Positions 1 to 6,525 of a DNA stretch of 9,076 nt are shown piece after piece. How positions within the stretch are numbered: position 1 is the first letter of the stretch; every line of letters begins with the position of its first letter. Below the pieces are notes generated by a model, which saw only the letters and a list, made by a program, of their open reading frames with translations, was not told the origin of the DNA and searched no databases. The position numbers and the translations under genes are program-made. The DNA comes from Halomonas sp. (GTDB lineage: Bacteria; Pseudomonadota; Gammaproteobacteria; Pseudomonadales; Halomonadaceae): NCBI GenBank assembly GCA_007116835.1, contig SKHS01000079.1, positions 1-9,076 of the forward strand, given 5' to 3'.

Positions 1-35
1 AAGCCCTGGGTGGTGTGCCAGGTGCTGACGACTAA
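1..35 (+). CDS. 3' end of a gene, possibly trmL (tRNA 2'-O-methyltransferase)
   Basis: Only the last ten full codons are present. Reading from base 3 gives ALGGVPGADD and then TAA at 33-35. The ending resembles the C-terminus of TrmL (E. coli ends with ...RQLGYPGAVLRD as I recall it). In Pseudomonas, trmL and secB lie close to ntrC, so a convergent trmL would fit the synteny. A second open frame (KPWVVCQVLTTK, stop at 37-39) is also possible. The fragment is too short for domain evidence, so both the frame and the identity are tentative. Confidence 0.35.
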   Translation, partial: ALGGVPGADD

Positions 36-56
36 ATAGACAGTTGTTGACTAATG

Positions 57-104
57 GCTAACACATCGCCCGCGGCAAGCGGGCGATGTTGATTAAGGGT
101 TAGC
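57..104. terminator. Stem-loop between convergent genes, likely bidirectional terminator
   Basis: A perfect 11-base-pair GC-rich stem (63-73 with 79-89, arms ACATCGCCCGC and GCGGGCGATGT) encloses a 5-base loop. A second pair of arms, GCTAAC (57-62) and GTTAGC (99-104), can extend it across an asymmetric bulge. It sits between the stop of the + strand gene at 35 and the stop of ntrC at 133, where a shared terminator is expected. Neither side has a strong T-tract, so termination efficiency is uncertain. Confidence 0.6.
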
Positions 105-132
105 GACACAGCCGTTTAAAGCGAAAGCCGCG

Positions 133-1560
133 TTAATCGTCTGCCAGTGCAGGCAGCAACGTTTTTAACTTACGGGTAAGGGTATTACGCCCCCAGCCGA
201 GTAATTCAGCCGCTTCCCCTTTACGACCCCCGGTGTGTTTTAGCGCCGTTTCAATCAAAATGCGCTCAAAGTCCGGCACGGCTTCTTCTAATAAATGGGT
301 GTGACCTTCCGCAAGCGCATGATCGGCCCACTCCCTGAACGCTGAGCGCCAATCACCATGAACACTGCTTTCAGACGCACTGGTCGAACGCAGCTCAGGG
401 GGTAAATCCTCGACCAAAATTTCGCGGCCAGACGCCATCACCGTTAGCCATCGGCAAATGTTTTCTAACTGACGCACATTGCCTGGCCAAGGGAGACGGG
501 TAAGGTGCGTTTCTGCATCGGGTGTGAGCACTTTAATATCCGTCGATAGCTCTTTGGCGGCTTCCGCTAAAAAATGACGCGTTAAGCGTGGAATATCTTC
601 ACGGCGCTCGGCAAGGCGCGGCAGATGCACACGAATTACGTTTAAACGGTGAAACAAATCCTCCCGAAACCGCCCATCATCAACTAACGACTCCAGGTTC
701 TGGTGGGTCGCCGCAATAATACGCACATCGACTTTCACGGGGGTATGGCCGCCAACACGATAAAACTCACCGTCGGCTAACACGCGTAGCAAGCGCGTTT
801 GAGTTTCAGCCGGCATATCACCAATTTCATCCAGAAATAGCGTGCCACCGTTCGCCTGCTCAAAGCGCCCTTGGCGCTGTTGCGCCGCCCCGGTAAACGC
901 CCCCTTCTCATGGCCAAATAACTCGGACTCAATCAAATCGCGGGGGATCGCCGCCATGTTTAGGGCTATAAACGGCTTGCCTGCCCGAGGGCTATGCTGA
1001 TGCAGTGCCTGAGCAACGCGTTCTTTACCGGTGCCCGACTCACCATTAATCAACACCGTGATATGGGAATGAGAAAGCCGCCCGATGGCGCGAAACACTT
1101 CCTGCATAGCAGGTGCTTCACCAATAATCTCTGCGCTCAACCCTTCCGGCACGCTGACCGGGCGCTGACGCTCTCTGGCATGGGCTACCGCACGGCGCAC
1201 CAGCGCTAACGCCTCGTCCACATCAAAGGGTTTCGGCAGGTATTCAAAAGCCCCACCTTGATAAGAGGCAACAGCGCTATCGAGATCCGAATGCGCGGTC
1301 ATCACAATCACCGGCAGGTCTGGGTGCGCATCACGCACTCGCGACATTAAATCTAACCCGTCAATGCCGGGCATGCGGATGTCTGTCACCAGCACATCCG
1401 GTGGGTTTTCTAACAACCGCTCTAGCGCTGTATCGGCACGCTCAATACATTCAACGTCCAGGTCTGGCTGTGCCAACGCCCGCTCTAGCACCCAACGGAT
1501 GGCGCGGTCATCATCGACAATAACCACTCGAGCCACATCGGTTTGTGTCGCCTCAGTCAT
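133..1560 (-). CDS. ntrC: NtrC, nitrogen-response sigma-54 activator
   Basis: This is the response regulator of the NtrB/NtrC system (also glnG). When phosphorylated it oligomerises and uses ATP to open sigma-54 promoters under nitrogen limitation. The 475 residues carry three domains, close to the 469 of E. coli NtrC. The receiver (about 10-125) has acidic residues D16/D17, phospho-acceptor D60 in VTDIRMPG, T88 and K110. The AAA+ domain (about 145-385) has Walker A GESGTGKE (173-180), the sigma-54 contact loop GAFTGA (220-225) and Walker B TLFLDE (240-245). A Fis-type helix-turn-helix (about 432-470) ends in GRNTLTRKLKTL. The ATG overlaps the ntrB stop as ATGA, so the two genes are translationally coupled. 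It is the last gene of the cluster and is followed by a stem-loop at 57-104. Identification is secure. Confidence 0.97.
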   Translation of the reverse strand: MTEATQTDVARVVIVDDDRAIRWVLERALAQPDLDVECIERADTALERLLENPPDVLVTDIRMPGIDGLDLMSRVRDAHPDLPVIVMTAHSDLDSAVASYQGGAFEYLPKPFDVDEALALVRRAVAHARERQRPVSVPEGLSAEIIGEAPAMQEVFRAIGRLSHSHITVLINGESGTGKERVAQALHQHSPRAGKPFIALNMAAIPRDLIESELFGHEKGAFTGAAQQRQGRFEQANGGTLFLDEIGDMPAETQTRLLRVLADGEFYRVGGHTPVKVDVRIIAATHQNLESLVDDGRFREDLFHRLNVIRVHLPRLAERREDIPRLTRHFLAEAAKELSTDIKVLTPDAETHLTRLPWPGNVRQLENICRWLTVMASGREILVEDLPPELRSTSASESSVHGDWRSAFREWADHALAEGHTHLLEEAVPDFERILIETALKHTGGRKGEAAELLGWGRNTLTRKLKTLLPALADD

Positions 1561-2615
1561 GACGCTTCTCCGGTGAAATTAATAACCAATGGAATCAGTA
1601 AACGAAATTCGGTATGTCCAGGGCGTGAGTCGCATTCGATCAATCCTTGATGTTGGTGCAAAATCGATTGGGCAATCGATAGCCCCAGGCCGCTACCTTC
1701 CGCGCGCCCAGAAACCATGGGATAGAAAAGCGTTTCACGTAATGCTTCGGGTATGCCAGGGCCATTATCAATAACCCCTACTTCACTGACTAAACGATGG
1801 CGCTCAGCACCCAGTGTGAATTGGCGTCGGGCACGGGTGCGCAGCGTAAGCTCAGGCGCTGGTGTACCGGCATCGCTCATGGCCTGCACCGCGTTGCGTG
1901 CCACATTCAACAGCGCTTGGATCATTTGAGATTCGTCGCCAGATAAATCCGGCAAGCTCGGGTCATAATCACGTCGAATCTCAACCTGCGGATGCTCGGC
2001 AATCAGTAGCGCCCGCACCCGCTCTAACACCTTATGAATATTGACCGGCTCGTGGTTAACGATGCGATTAGGGCCCAGCATGGAATCGACCAAATCCCTC
2101 AAACGGTCGACCTCTTCAACAATAATATGAGTAAACTCGCGCAGCGCTGGGTCGTCTAGGTCTCGCTCTAGCAACTGGGCAGCGCCGCGGATCCCGCCTA
2201 AGGGGTTTTTAACTTCATGAGCCAAGCCTCGCGCCAGCACTTTAATGGTTTCTTGCCGAGTGGTTAGCGCTTCCTCGCGGGAAATTTGCATCAACCGGTC
2301 ACGCGGCTCCACTTCCAGCAGCAGCTCATCGGCAGAGAGTGGCGTCACGGTGTAATCCACCGTTAAGGGTTCACCATTGAGCGGTGTAATGCGCGCTTCG
2401 CGCTGGGTATAGGGGTGAAAGGCATCTCGCGCTTTGGCAAGCACGTCATCAATGCTCTCATCACCACATAGCAGGGTATCCAGACTAATGCCCTGCACAC
2501 GGCTAAAGCTCACTGCCAGCAACGCTTCTGCTGCTGGGTTCATCCAGCGAACGCGGAGTTCACCGTCGAGCAGCAGCACTGCGGTGGTGAGATGTTCAAG
2601 TAAGCGCTGGTACAT
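1557..2615 (-). CDS. ntrB: NtrB, nitrogen-sensing histidine kinase/phosphatase
   Basis: This cytosolic kinase (also glnL) phosphorylates NtrC, or dephosphorylates it when the PII protein signals nitrogen sufficiency. From the ATG at 2615 the protein is 352 residues (E. coli: 349). An N-terminal PAS-like sensor (about 1-110, with RWMNPAAEALL) is followed by the H-box LAHEVKNPLGG, whose phospho-accepting His is residue 133. The N-box lies in ALLNVARNAVQAM, G1 is DNGPGIP, and G2 is GSGLGLSIA. There is no transmembrane segment. I chose this ATG because AGGA lies six bases upstream of it. An in-frame TTG at 2639 would add eight residues (MSTASGHA), but no Shine-Dalgarno precedes it. It overlaps ntrC by four bases. 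A dedicated sigma-54 promoter with NtrC sites lies upstream, separated from glnA by a terminator. Confidence 0.95.
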   Translation of the reverse strand: MYQRLLEHLTTAVLLLDGELRVRWMNPAAEALLAVSFSRVQGISLDTLLCGDESIDDVLAKARDAFHPYTQREARITPLNGEPLTVDYTVTPLSADELLLEVEPRDRLMQISREEALTTRQETIKVLARGLAHEVKNPLGGIRGAAQLLERDLDDPALREFTHIIVEEVDRLRDLVDSMLGPNRIVNHEPVNIHKVLERVRALLIAEHPQVEIRRDYDPSLPDLSGDESQMIQALLNVARNAVQAMSDAGTPAPELTLRTRARRQFTLGAERHRLVSEVGVIDNGPGIPEALRETLFYPMVSGRAEGSGLGLSIAQSILHQHQGLIECDSRPGHTEFRLLIPLVINFTGEAS

Positions 2616-2674
2616 GGCGTGTCCTGAAGCGGTGCTCAAAAAAAGATAGCGTTATTAACATTTATAAGAGGAAC

Positions 2675-2690
2675 TGCAAAAAGCGCGCCA
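2675..2690 (-). promoter_or_regulatory. Sigma-54 promoter of ntrBC
   Basis: On the minus strand the sequence is TGGCGCGCTTTTTGCA, matching the sigma-54 consensus TGGCACG-N4-TTGCA at every conserved position except A to G at the fifth base. The GG and GC dinucleotides have the required -24/-12 spacing. The predicted transcription start is near 2664, about 50 bases before the ntrB ATG. The upstream NtrC palindrome lies at about -131, a normal enhancer distance. Seen in sequence; activity is inferred. Confidence 0.8.
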
Positions 2691-2787
2691 ACTCACCATA
2701 AACCGCTATTTGCACGGCTTATGGGCATAACGGGCAGCGACGGCGGACGGTTATAGCGCAATTTTCGGCTCCTACCCGCCCATCACC

Positions 2788-2802
2788 GCACCATTATGGT
2801 GC
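2788..2802. promoter_or_regulatory. NtrC-binding site, perfect palindrome
   Basis: GCACCATTATGGTGC is a perfect 7+1+7 inverted repeat and matches the NtrC operator pattern GCACC-N5-GGTGC at all ten arm positions. It lies between the glnA terminator and the ntrBC sigma-54 promoter, centred about 131 bases upstream of the predicted start at 2664. This arrangement predicts NtrC activating its own operon. Confidence 0.82.
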
Positions 2803-2828
2803 AATCAGACAATCACCCGTCAATCCAC

Positions 2829-2843
2829 TCACCGGATCGGTGC
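2829..2843. promoter_or_regulatory. Second NtrC-like site upstream of ntrBC
   Basis: TCACCGGATCGGTGC matches the NtrC arms GCACC-N5-GGTGC at nine of ten positions. Its centre is 41 bases from the perfect palindrome at 2788-2802, close to four helical turns. The two NtrC dimers would therefore lie on the same DNA face, which favours cooperative binding. It falls just beyond the glnA terminator. Confidence 0.55.
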
Positions 2844-2876
2844 GCAGCCAAACGTACATTCGCCGTCAGCCCCTAT

Positions 2877-2903
2877 AAAAAAAACCCCGCCGAAGCGGGG
2901 TTT
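2877..2903 (-). terminator. Rho-independent terminator of glnA
   Basis: Read on the minus strand, a 9-base-pair stem (AAACCCCGC with GCGGGGTTT, bases 2903-2895 and 2890-2882) is closed by a C(UUCG)G tetraloop. A run of eight T, partly inside the stem, ends at 2877. It starts 55 bases after the glnA stop. Stem, loop and U-tract are all textbook, so most glnA transcripts should end here before reaching ntrB. Confidence 0.92.
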
Positions 2904-2957
2904 CATAGGCTAAGCACACCCGTGGGCGATATTAGCCGCTATTCTTAACAATCATTC

Positions 2958-4364
2958 TTAGCAAGAATAGTACATATCAAACTCAATGGGGTGAGTGGTC
3001 ATGCGAATGCGCTCCACTTCTTCCATCTTGAGCTCGATGTATGCATCGATCATTTCGTCGGTGAACACGCCACCTTCGGTCAAGAACGCGCGGTCTGCAT
3101 CGAGTGCTTCCAGCGCTTGGTCTAGGCTGTTGGCAACGGTTGGTACAGACTTGCCTTCTTCCGGCGGCAGATCATACAAGTTTTTATCCATGGCATCGCC
3201 AGGATGAATCTTGTTCTTGATGCCGTCGATACCCGCCATTAACAAGGCAGAGAACGCCAAGTAGGGGTTAGCCGTCGGATCAGGGAAGCGAGTCTCTACA
3301 CGCTTGCCTTTCGGGCTAGCAGTGTAAGGAATACGGATAGAAGCAGAGCGGTTACGGGCGCTGTAAGCTAGCATAACCGGTGCTTCAAAGCCTGGAACCA
3401 GACGCTTATATGAGTTAGTAGAGGCGTTAGTGAAGGCGTTCAAGGCACGGGCGTGCTTGATAACACCGCCAATGTAGTAAAGCGCCATTTCAGAAAGACC
3501 CGCGTACTCATCACCCGCGAACTGGTTCTGACCATCTTTCCAGAACGACTGGTGTACGTGCATACCAGAGCCGTTGTCGCCTACGAGCGGCTTCGGCATA
3601 AAGGTCGCGGTTTTGCCATAAGCGTGAGCCACGTTGTGGATCACGTACTTCATTTCCTGAACTTCGTCAGCTTTCTTCACCAGCGTGTTGAACTTAACGC
3701 CGATTTCGTTCTGACCCGCGTTAGCAACTTCGTGGTGGTGAACTTCCACGGTCTGGCCAATCGCTTCCAGGGTGTTACACATCGCACCACGAATATCGTG
3801 GAAGCTATCCACCGGAGGAACCGGGAAGTAGCCGCCCTTAACGCGTGGGCGGTGGCCCAAGTTGCCGCCTTCTACCTGATTGCTGGTTGCCCAGGCGCCT
3901 TCATCAGACGTGATTTTGTACATAGAACCCTGGATGTCAGACTTCCAATGTACTTCGTCAAAAATGAAGAACTCAGGCTCAGGGCCAAAGAAAGCGGTGT
4001 CGCCCAGACCAGTAGACTGCAGATAAGCTTCTGCGCGCTTGGCAATAGAACGCGGGTCGCGGTCATAGCCCTGCATGGTAGCAGGCTCGATGATGTCGCA
4101 ACGCAGGATCAGGGTAGCGTCTTCAGTGAAGGGGTCGAGGAAGCCGGTACCATCTTCAGGACGAAGAATCATGTCGGATTCGTTAATGCCTTTCCAGCCT
4201 TCGATAGAAGAGCCGTCAAACATTTGACCATTTTCAAAAAACTCTTCGTTCACGTCCCGTGCCGGAACGGTGACGTGCTGCTCTTTACCGCGCGTGTCGG
4301 TGAAACGCAGGTCTACCCATTTAACATCATGTTCTTCGATTAGCGCGAGAGTCTTGGCTGACAT
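2958..4364 (-). CDS. glnA: Glutamine synthetase type I (GSI-beta)
   Basis: Glutamine synthetase makes glutamine from glutamate, ammonia and ATP as a cytosolic dodecamer. The 468 residues align throughout with proteobacterial GSI. The metal ligands are in place at the E. coli positions: E129 and E131 (GPEPEFF), E212, E220, H269 (GSGMHVHQSF) and E357. The Asp50 loop (FDGSSIEGW) and R339 (NRSASIRIP) are also present. Tyr397 in KNLYDLPPEE is the adenylylation site, so the enzyme is of the beta type controlled by GlnE and PII. The ATG is preceded by GGAGG six bases upstream. It is transcribed from a sigma-54 promoter at 4501-4516 and ends at the terminator 2903-2877. No unusual residues were seen. 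Confidence 0.98.
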   Translation of the reverse strand: MSAKTLALIEEHDVKWVDLRFTDTRGKEQHVTVPARDVNEEFFENGQMFDGSSIEGWKGINESDMILRPEDGTGFLDPFTEDATLILRCDIIEPATMQGYDRDPRSIAKRAEAYLQSTGLGDTAFFGPEPEFFIFDEVHWKSDIQGSMYKITSDEGAWATSNQVEGGNLGHRPRVKGGYFPVPPVDSFHDIRGAMCNTLEAIGQTVEVHHHEVANAGQNEIGVKFNTLVKKADEVQEMKYVIHNVAHAYGKTATFMPKPLVGDNGSGMHVHQSFWKDGQNQFAGDEYAGLSEMALYYIGGVIKHARALNAFTNASTNSYKRLVPGFEAPVMLAYSARNRSASIRIPYTASPKGKRVETRFPDPTANPYLAFSALLMAGIDGIKNKIHPGDAMDKNLYDLPPEEGKSVPTVANSLDQALEALDADRAFLTEGGVFTDEMIDAYIELKMEEVERIRMTTHPIEFDMYYSC

Positions 4365-4437
4365 AGTGTCCTCCGGTATGAACGTGGCTTAAAGCTCGTG
4401 ACAGTAAGCTACCGATAAAAGTGTTATGCAACAATCC

Positions 4438-4486
4438 GGCTATCGTTGTAGCACGCCGTGAGGCATCTGCCTACGACCCGCTAGCC
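4438..4486 (-). other. Potential folded leader of the glnA mRNA
   Basis: Within the predicted 126-base leader there are nested inverted repeats. The outer arms are GGCTA and TAGCC (4486-4482 and 4442-4438). A middle pair, GTCGTAG with CTACAAC, has one mismatch. The inner pair is AGGCA with TGCCT (4472-4468 and 4465-4461). The structure would begin about five bases after the predicted start at 4490. It does not match the glutamine riboswitch (glnA motif) core as I know it. Any regulatory role is inference. Confidence 0.3.
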
Positions 4487-4500
4487 GCTATCAAATATAA

Positions 4501-4516
4501 AGCACATAACATGCCA
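4501..4516 (-). promoter_or_regulatory. Sigma-54 promoter of glnA (glnAp2-like)
   Basis: The minus strand reads TGGCATGTTATGTGCT, with the invariant GG at -24 and GC at -12 in correct spacing. The flanks also resemble E. coli glnAp2: both read AAAGTTGGCA at the -24 side and GCTTTAT after the -12 side. The predicted start is 4490, which leaves a 126-base leader. Together with upstream IHF-like and NtrC-like sites, this predicts nitrogen-controlled, NtrC-dependent glnA transcription. Confidence 0.82.
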
Positions 4517-4521
4517 ACTTT

Positions 4522-4536
4522 GCACCATTATGGCTT
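4522..4536. promoter_or_regulatory. NtrC half-site adjoining the glnA promoter
   Basis: GCACCATTATGGCTT shares its first twelve bases with the perfect ntrBC palindrome at 2788-2802, but the right arm has decayed (GGCTT in place of GGTGC). It is centred at about -39. In E. coli, low-affinity NtrC sites close to glnAp2 limit expression at high NtrC concentration. This could be an analogous site, which is an inference from position and sequence. Confidence 0.45.
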
Positions 4537-4546
4537 AAAAAAATAA

Positions 4547-4559
4547 CAACCCCTTGTTT
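4547..4559 (-). promoter_or_regulatory. IHF-like site in the glnA promoter
   Basis: On the minus strand AAACAAGGGGTTG matches the IHF consensus WATCAA-N4-TTR with one mismatch. An AT-rich tract lies on its 5' side (4560-4580), as is typical of strong IHF sites. It is centred about 63 bases upstream of the predicted start, between the sigma-54 promoter and the distal NtrC-like sites, where a DNA bend would assist looping. Confidence 0.5.
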
Positions 4560-4658
4560 TTTAATGCTTAAAATATAAATACCGATGCTTCTTCATGTGG
4601 CATTGCCATGTTTGGATGCTAAGAATTAGCGCAAAACCGTCACGCTTTCCACAAAGTC

Positions 4659-4748
4659 GCACCAATAATGATCAAATAAAAAACAATAAGCACCAAAGCA
4701 GTGCATTCAATAACCCCCGCCCTTACTTAACGTCCACCAATGCAGTGC
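4659..4748. promoter_or_regulatory. Cluster of NtrC-like sites, distal glnA enhancer
   Basis: Three elements share CACCAA. GCACCAAAGCAGTGC (4690-4704) matches the NtrC arms at nine of ten positions. CCACCAATGCAGTGC (4734-4748) matches at eight of ten. GCACCAATAATGATC (4659-4673) keeps only the left half fully. Relative to the glnA start at 4490 they are centred at about -207, -251 and -176. The 4666 and 4697 centres are 31 bases apart, three helical turns, much like the paired enhancer sites of E. coli glnA. The stretch 4365-4885 otherwise holds no gene that I can support. Confidence 0.5.
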
Positions 4749-4885
4749 ACGTCAGCAGGGCCAACCAAATCAGCACTGCCTTTATAAAACACAACCTCGC
4801 AACAACTTTATCTTGCGACAGAAAGAAACCAACACCTACAATTGGTTACAAACAGTCAGGTTTCATAACACAGGAAGCCGGAAAC

Positions 4886-5503
4886 ATGGGCACAGTCTGC
4901 TTTATTGTTGATGCCTCAGTCACAGGTGCCCTACTACCGCGTCACCTTCGTGCCATTCGCCAAACAGAGTTGGCCGTCCACACACTGCCGATCATCGTCA
5001 CCGGCGCTACGGTAGACCCACGGCTCTCGTATATTGAGCAGCGTTACCAAGTCCACTGCCTGATCACACCCTCTCAACCATTAGGTGCCAGAATTAATCA
5101 AGCGGCCTATGTCAGCCAAGCCGACTGGCTACTGATTGCGATGCAACGACAGCCGCTAGAAACCCAGTTTTGGTGCTTATTTTGCCCTCAGCTAGAGGCT
5201 TGCACGCTGGATGTTTTTTTCATTGGCAGCGATCTCCCGCGTCTCTCCGAACGTTTACGGCAGCGGTTTTTAGGCGCAGCGACTGCCGTTCCTCCCTACA
5301 TTGCGATCCGGCGCGCTTGGCTAGAACGCTTAGGCGGGCTAGACCCAGAGCTAGATACCCCCGCGCTCACTGACTTACTGCGACGCCTTTACGCATGCCC
5401 TACCCGCTTACAAGCGTTCAGCCATGAAACATGTCGCCTTGCTCAAAACTCATCATCAACTAACCACCCACTTGCCCCCCACCACGCTAGGCCAACGCAT
5501 TAA
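4886..5503 (+). CDS. GT-A (family 2 glycosyltransferase)-like protein lacking DxD
   Basis: This predicts a 205-residue soluble protein with no signal peptide or membrane segment. The ATG at 4886 is preceded by AGGAAG (4872-4877). Reading further upstream to 4595 would add 97 residues of atypical Asn/Lys/Ser-rich sequence lying over the glnA control region, so I rejected that start. The layout recalls a GT-A fold. It begins with strand-like VCFIVDAS (4-11). GARINQAAYVSQADWLLIA (67-85) matches the region leading to the nucleotide-sugar site, and YIAIRRAWLERLGGLDPEL (138-156) with LTDLLRRL (161-168) recalls the acceptor-side 'GGFDE...ED..L..RL' motif. Where DxD is expected there is AMQRQ (85-89). 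It may be an inactive or non-metal transferase. It overlaps the convergent acyltransferase by four bases. The family assignment rests on motif layout only. Confidence 0.75.
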   Translation: MGTVCFIVDASVTGALLPRHLRAIRQTELAVHTLPIIVTGATVDPRLSYIEQRYQVHCLITPSQPLGARINQAAYVSQADWLLIAMQRQPLETQFWCLFCPQLEACTLDVFFIGSDLPRLSERLRQRFLGAATAVPPYIAIRRAWLERLGGLDPELDTPALTDLLRRLYACPTRLQAFSHETCRLAQNSSSTNHPLAPHHARPTH

Positions 5504-6525
5504 ACATTTAATCGCTTCCCAAACAGCATAGCCCCTGTGGTGGTGGTATTGACGACGTTATTCAACACAATAGAGCCAATGCCACCCACCACTATCAGCA
5601 ACGCCGCATACACAAGTAGCGGGAGAGTGTCAGGCCCCACAACCGCATCGGTGATCGCAAAAAACATGGGATGTGCCAAGTAAATGCCAAACGAGTACGC
5701 ATTGATATAAAGCACCCAACGCGGCGCCTTCCGGCCATTTAAGTAATGCATAAACCACAGCGTGAACAGCACAAAAAACGGTACTACCCAGACCTCTTTG
5801 GAAGAAAAGGCTAGCCACCCAGCTAGCGTGGCTGCCACAACCAGCCCCACAAACCCTATTAACCATCCTGGCTTCGACAGCCGCTGCATCCACCTAGGCG
5901 GCGTCACCTGACTGGCTTGAGGGATCAATGAGTAGTAGCGAACCAACACCAACGCCAGAACAAACAGATATATCCACCCTAAGGGCGCGATCCATAGCAA
6001 ATACCCAGGCGGCTCTAGCTCAAACCAATACGCCATTCCCCAATAGGCCATGCTCACCAAGCACCCCACCCAAAGCCACGGCACAGGATTAAACCGCCAC
6101 AGCTGCCACCGGGTATAACACCAATAAGCAGCGTAAAACTGCATCGCAATGATTAAAAAATAACCATGCCACCCTGCATACACAAAGTAAGCAGTGGCAT
6201 TACTTAAGAAGCTCACTGGCTCATCGATATACGCAAGCCGCAGCCACTCTGCCGTCGAGTAAATAAACCCGTAAACAAAATATGGCAGCATGACGTATTT
6301 AACGCGCTGAAGAAGAAAGCCAGGCGGGACTTGCTTGTCGTAGCGAACGGCAAACACAAACACCGAGATAAATAAAAAGATTGGCGTGCCCAGCACCAGG
6401 GGAATGCGCATGATGTCGGTGATTACGTTGTCGACCCGTTGGTTCACGTGATCCAGCCAATGAAACAAAAAAACGGCGACACAGCCGTAAGCACGCAACC
6501 AGTAGATTTCCTCGATTTTCTGCAT
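5500..6525 (-). CDS. Membrane acyltransferase, Acyltransferase_3 (OafA/NodX/IcaC-like) family
   Basis: This 341-residue protein is almost entirely hydrophobic, with about ten predicted membrane segments. Such enzymes transfer acetyl or succinyl groups to sugars of surface polysaccharides or other envelope molecules. Family landmarks are the N-terminal WLRAYGCVAVFLFHW with R11 and H22, LLQRVKYVMLPYF (71-83) with the conserved Arg before the second membrane region, GWHGYFLIIAMQFY (118-131, the usual 'WFL' site) and the last-helix motif YSFGIYLAHP (277-286). The ATG is preceded by GAGAG. There is no SGNH extension. It converges on the glycosyltransferase-like gene, and both may act on surface sugars. 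The substrate cannot be read from the sequence. Confidence 0.85.
   Translation of the reverse strand: MQKIEEIYWLRAYGCVAVFLFHWLDHVNQRVDNVITDIMRIPLVLGTPIFLFISVFVFAVRYDKQVPPGFLLQRVKYVMLPYFVYGFIYSTAEWLRLAYIDEPVSFLSNATAYFVYAGWHGYFLIIAMQFYAAYWCYTRWQLWRFNPVPWLWVGCLVSMAYWGMAYWFELEPPGYLLWIAPLGWIYLFVLALVLVRYYSLIPQASQVTPPRWMQRLSKPGWLIGFVGLVVAATLAGWLAFSSKEVWVVPFFVLFTLWFMHYLNGRKAPRWVLYINAYSFGIYLAHPMFFAITDAVVGPDTLPLLVYAALLIVVGGIGSIVLNNVVNTTTTGAMLFGKRLNV

Noticed and set aside
2616..2639. TTG start adding eight residues to NtrB
   Set aside because: No Shine-Dalgarno precedes TTG, whereas the ATG at 2615 has AGGA six bases upstream and gives a length closer to E. coli NtrB.
3453..4343. Plus-strand open frame of 296 codons opposite glnA
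   Set aside because: It is the antisense shadow of a highly conserved gene whose codon bias keeps the opposite frame open; it has no ribosome binding site and no family resemblance.
4427..4442. Second sigma-54-like sequence (TAGCCGGATTGTTGCA) in the glnA leader
   Set aside because: The -12 side is perfect but the essential -24 GG is AG, and the site at 4501-4516 is far better and resembles glnAp2.
4365..4490. Glutamine riboswitch (glnA RNA motif) in the glnA leader
   Set aside because: The conserved core of that motif is absent; only generic inverted repeats are seen.
4595..4885. N-terminal extension of the GT-like protein
   Set aside because: The 97 extra residues are Asn/Lys/Ser-rich, have no Shine-Dalgarno at the ATG, and overlie AT-rich DNA with NtrC-like sites; the ATG at 4886 has a good one.
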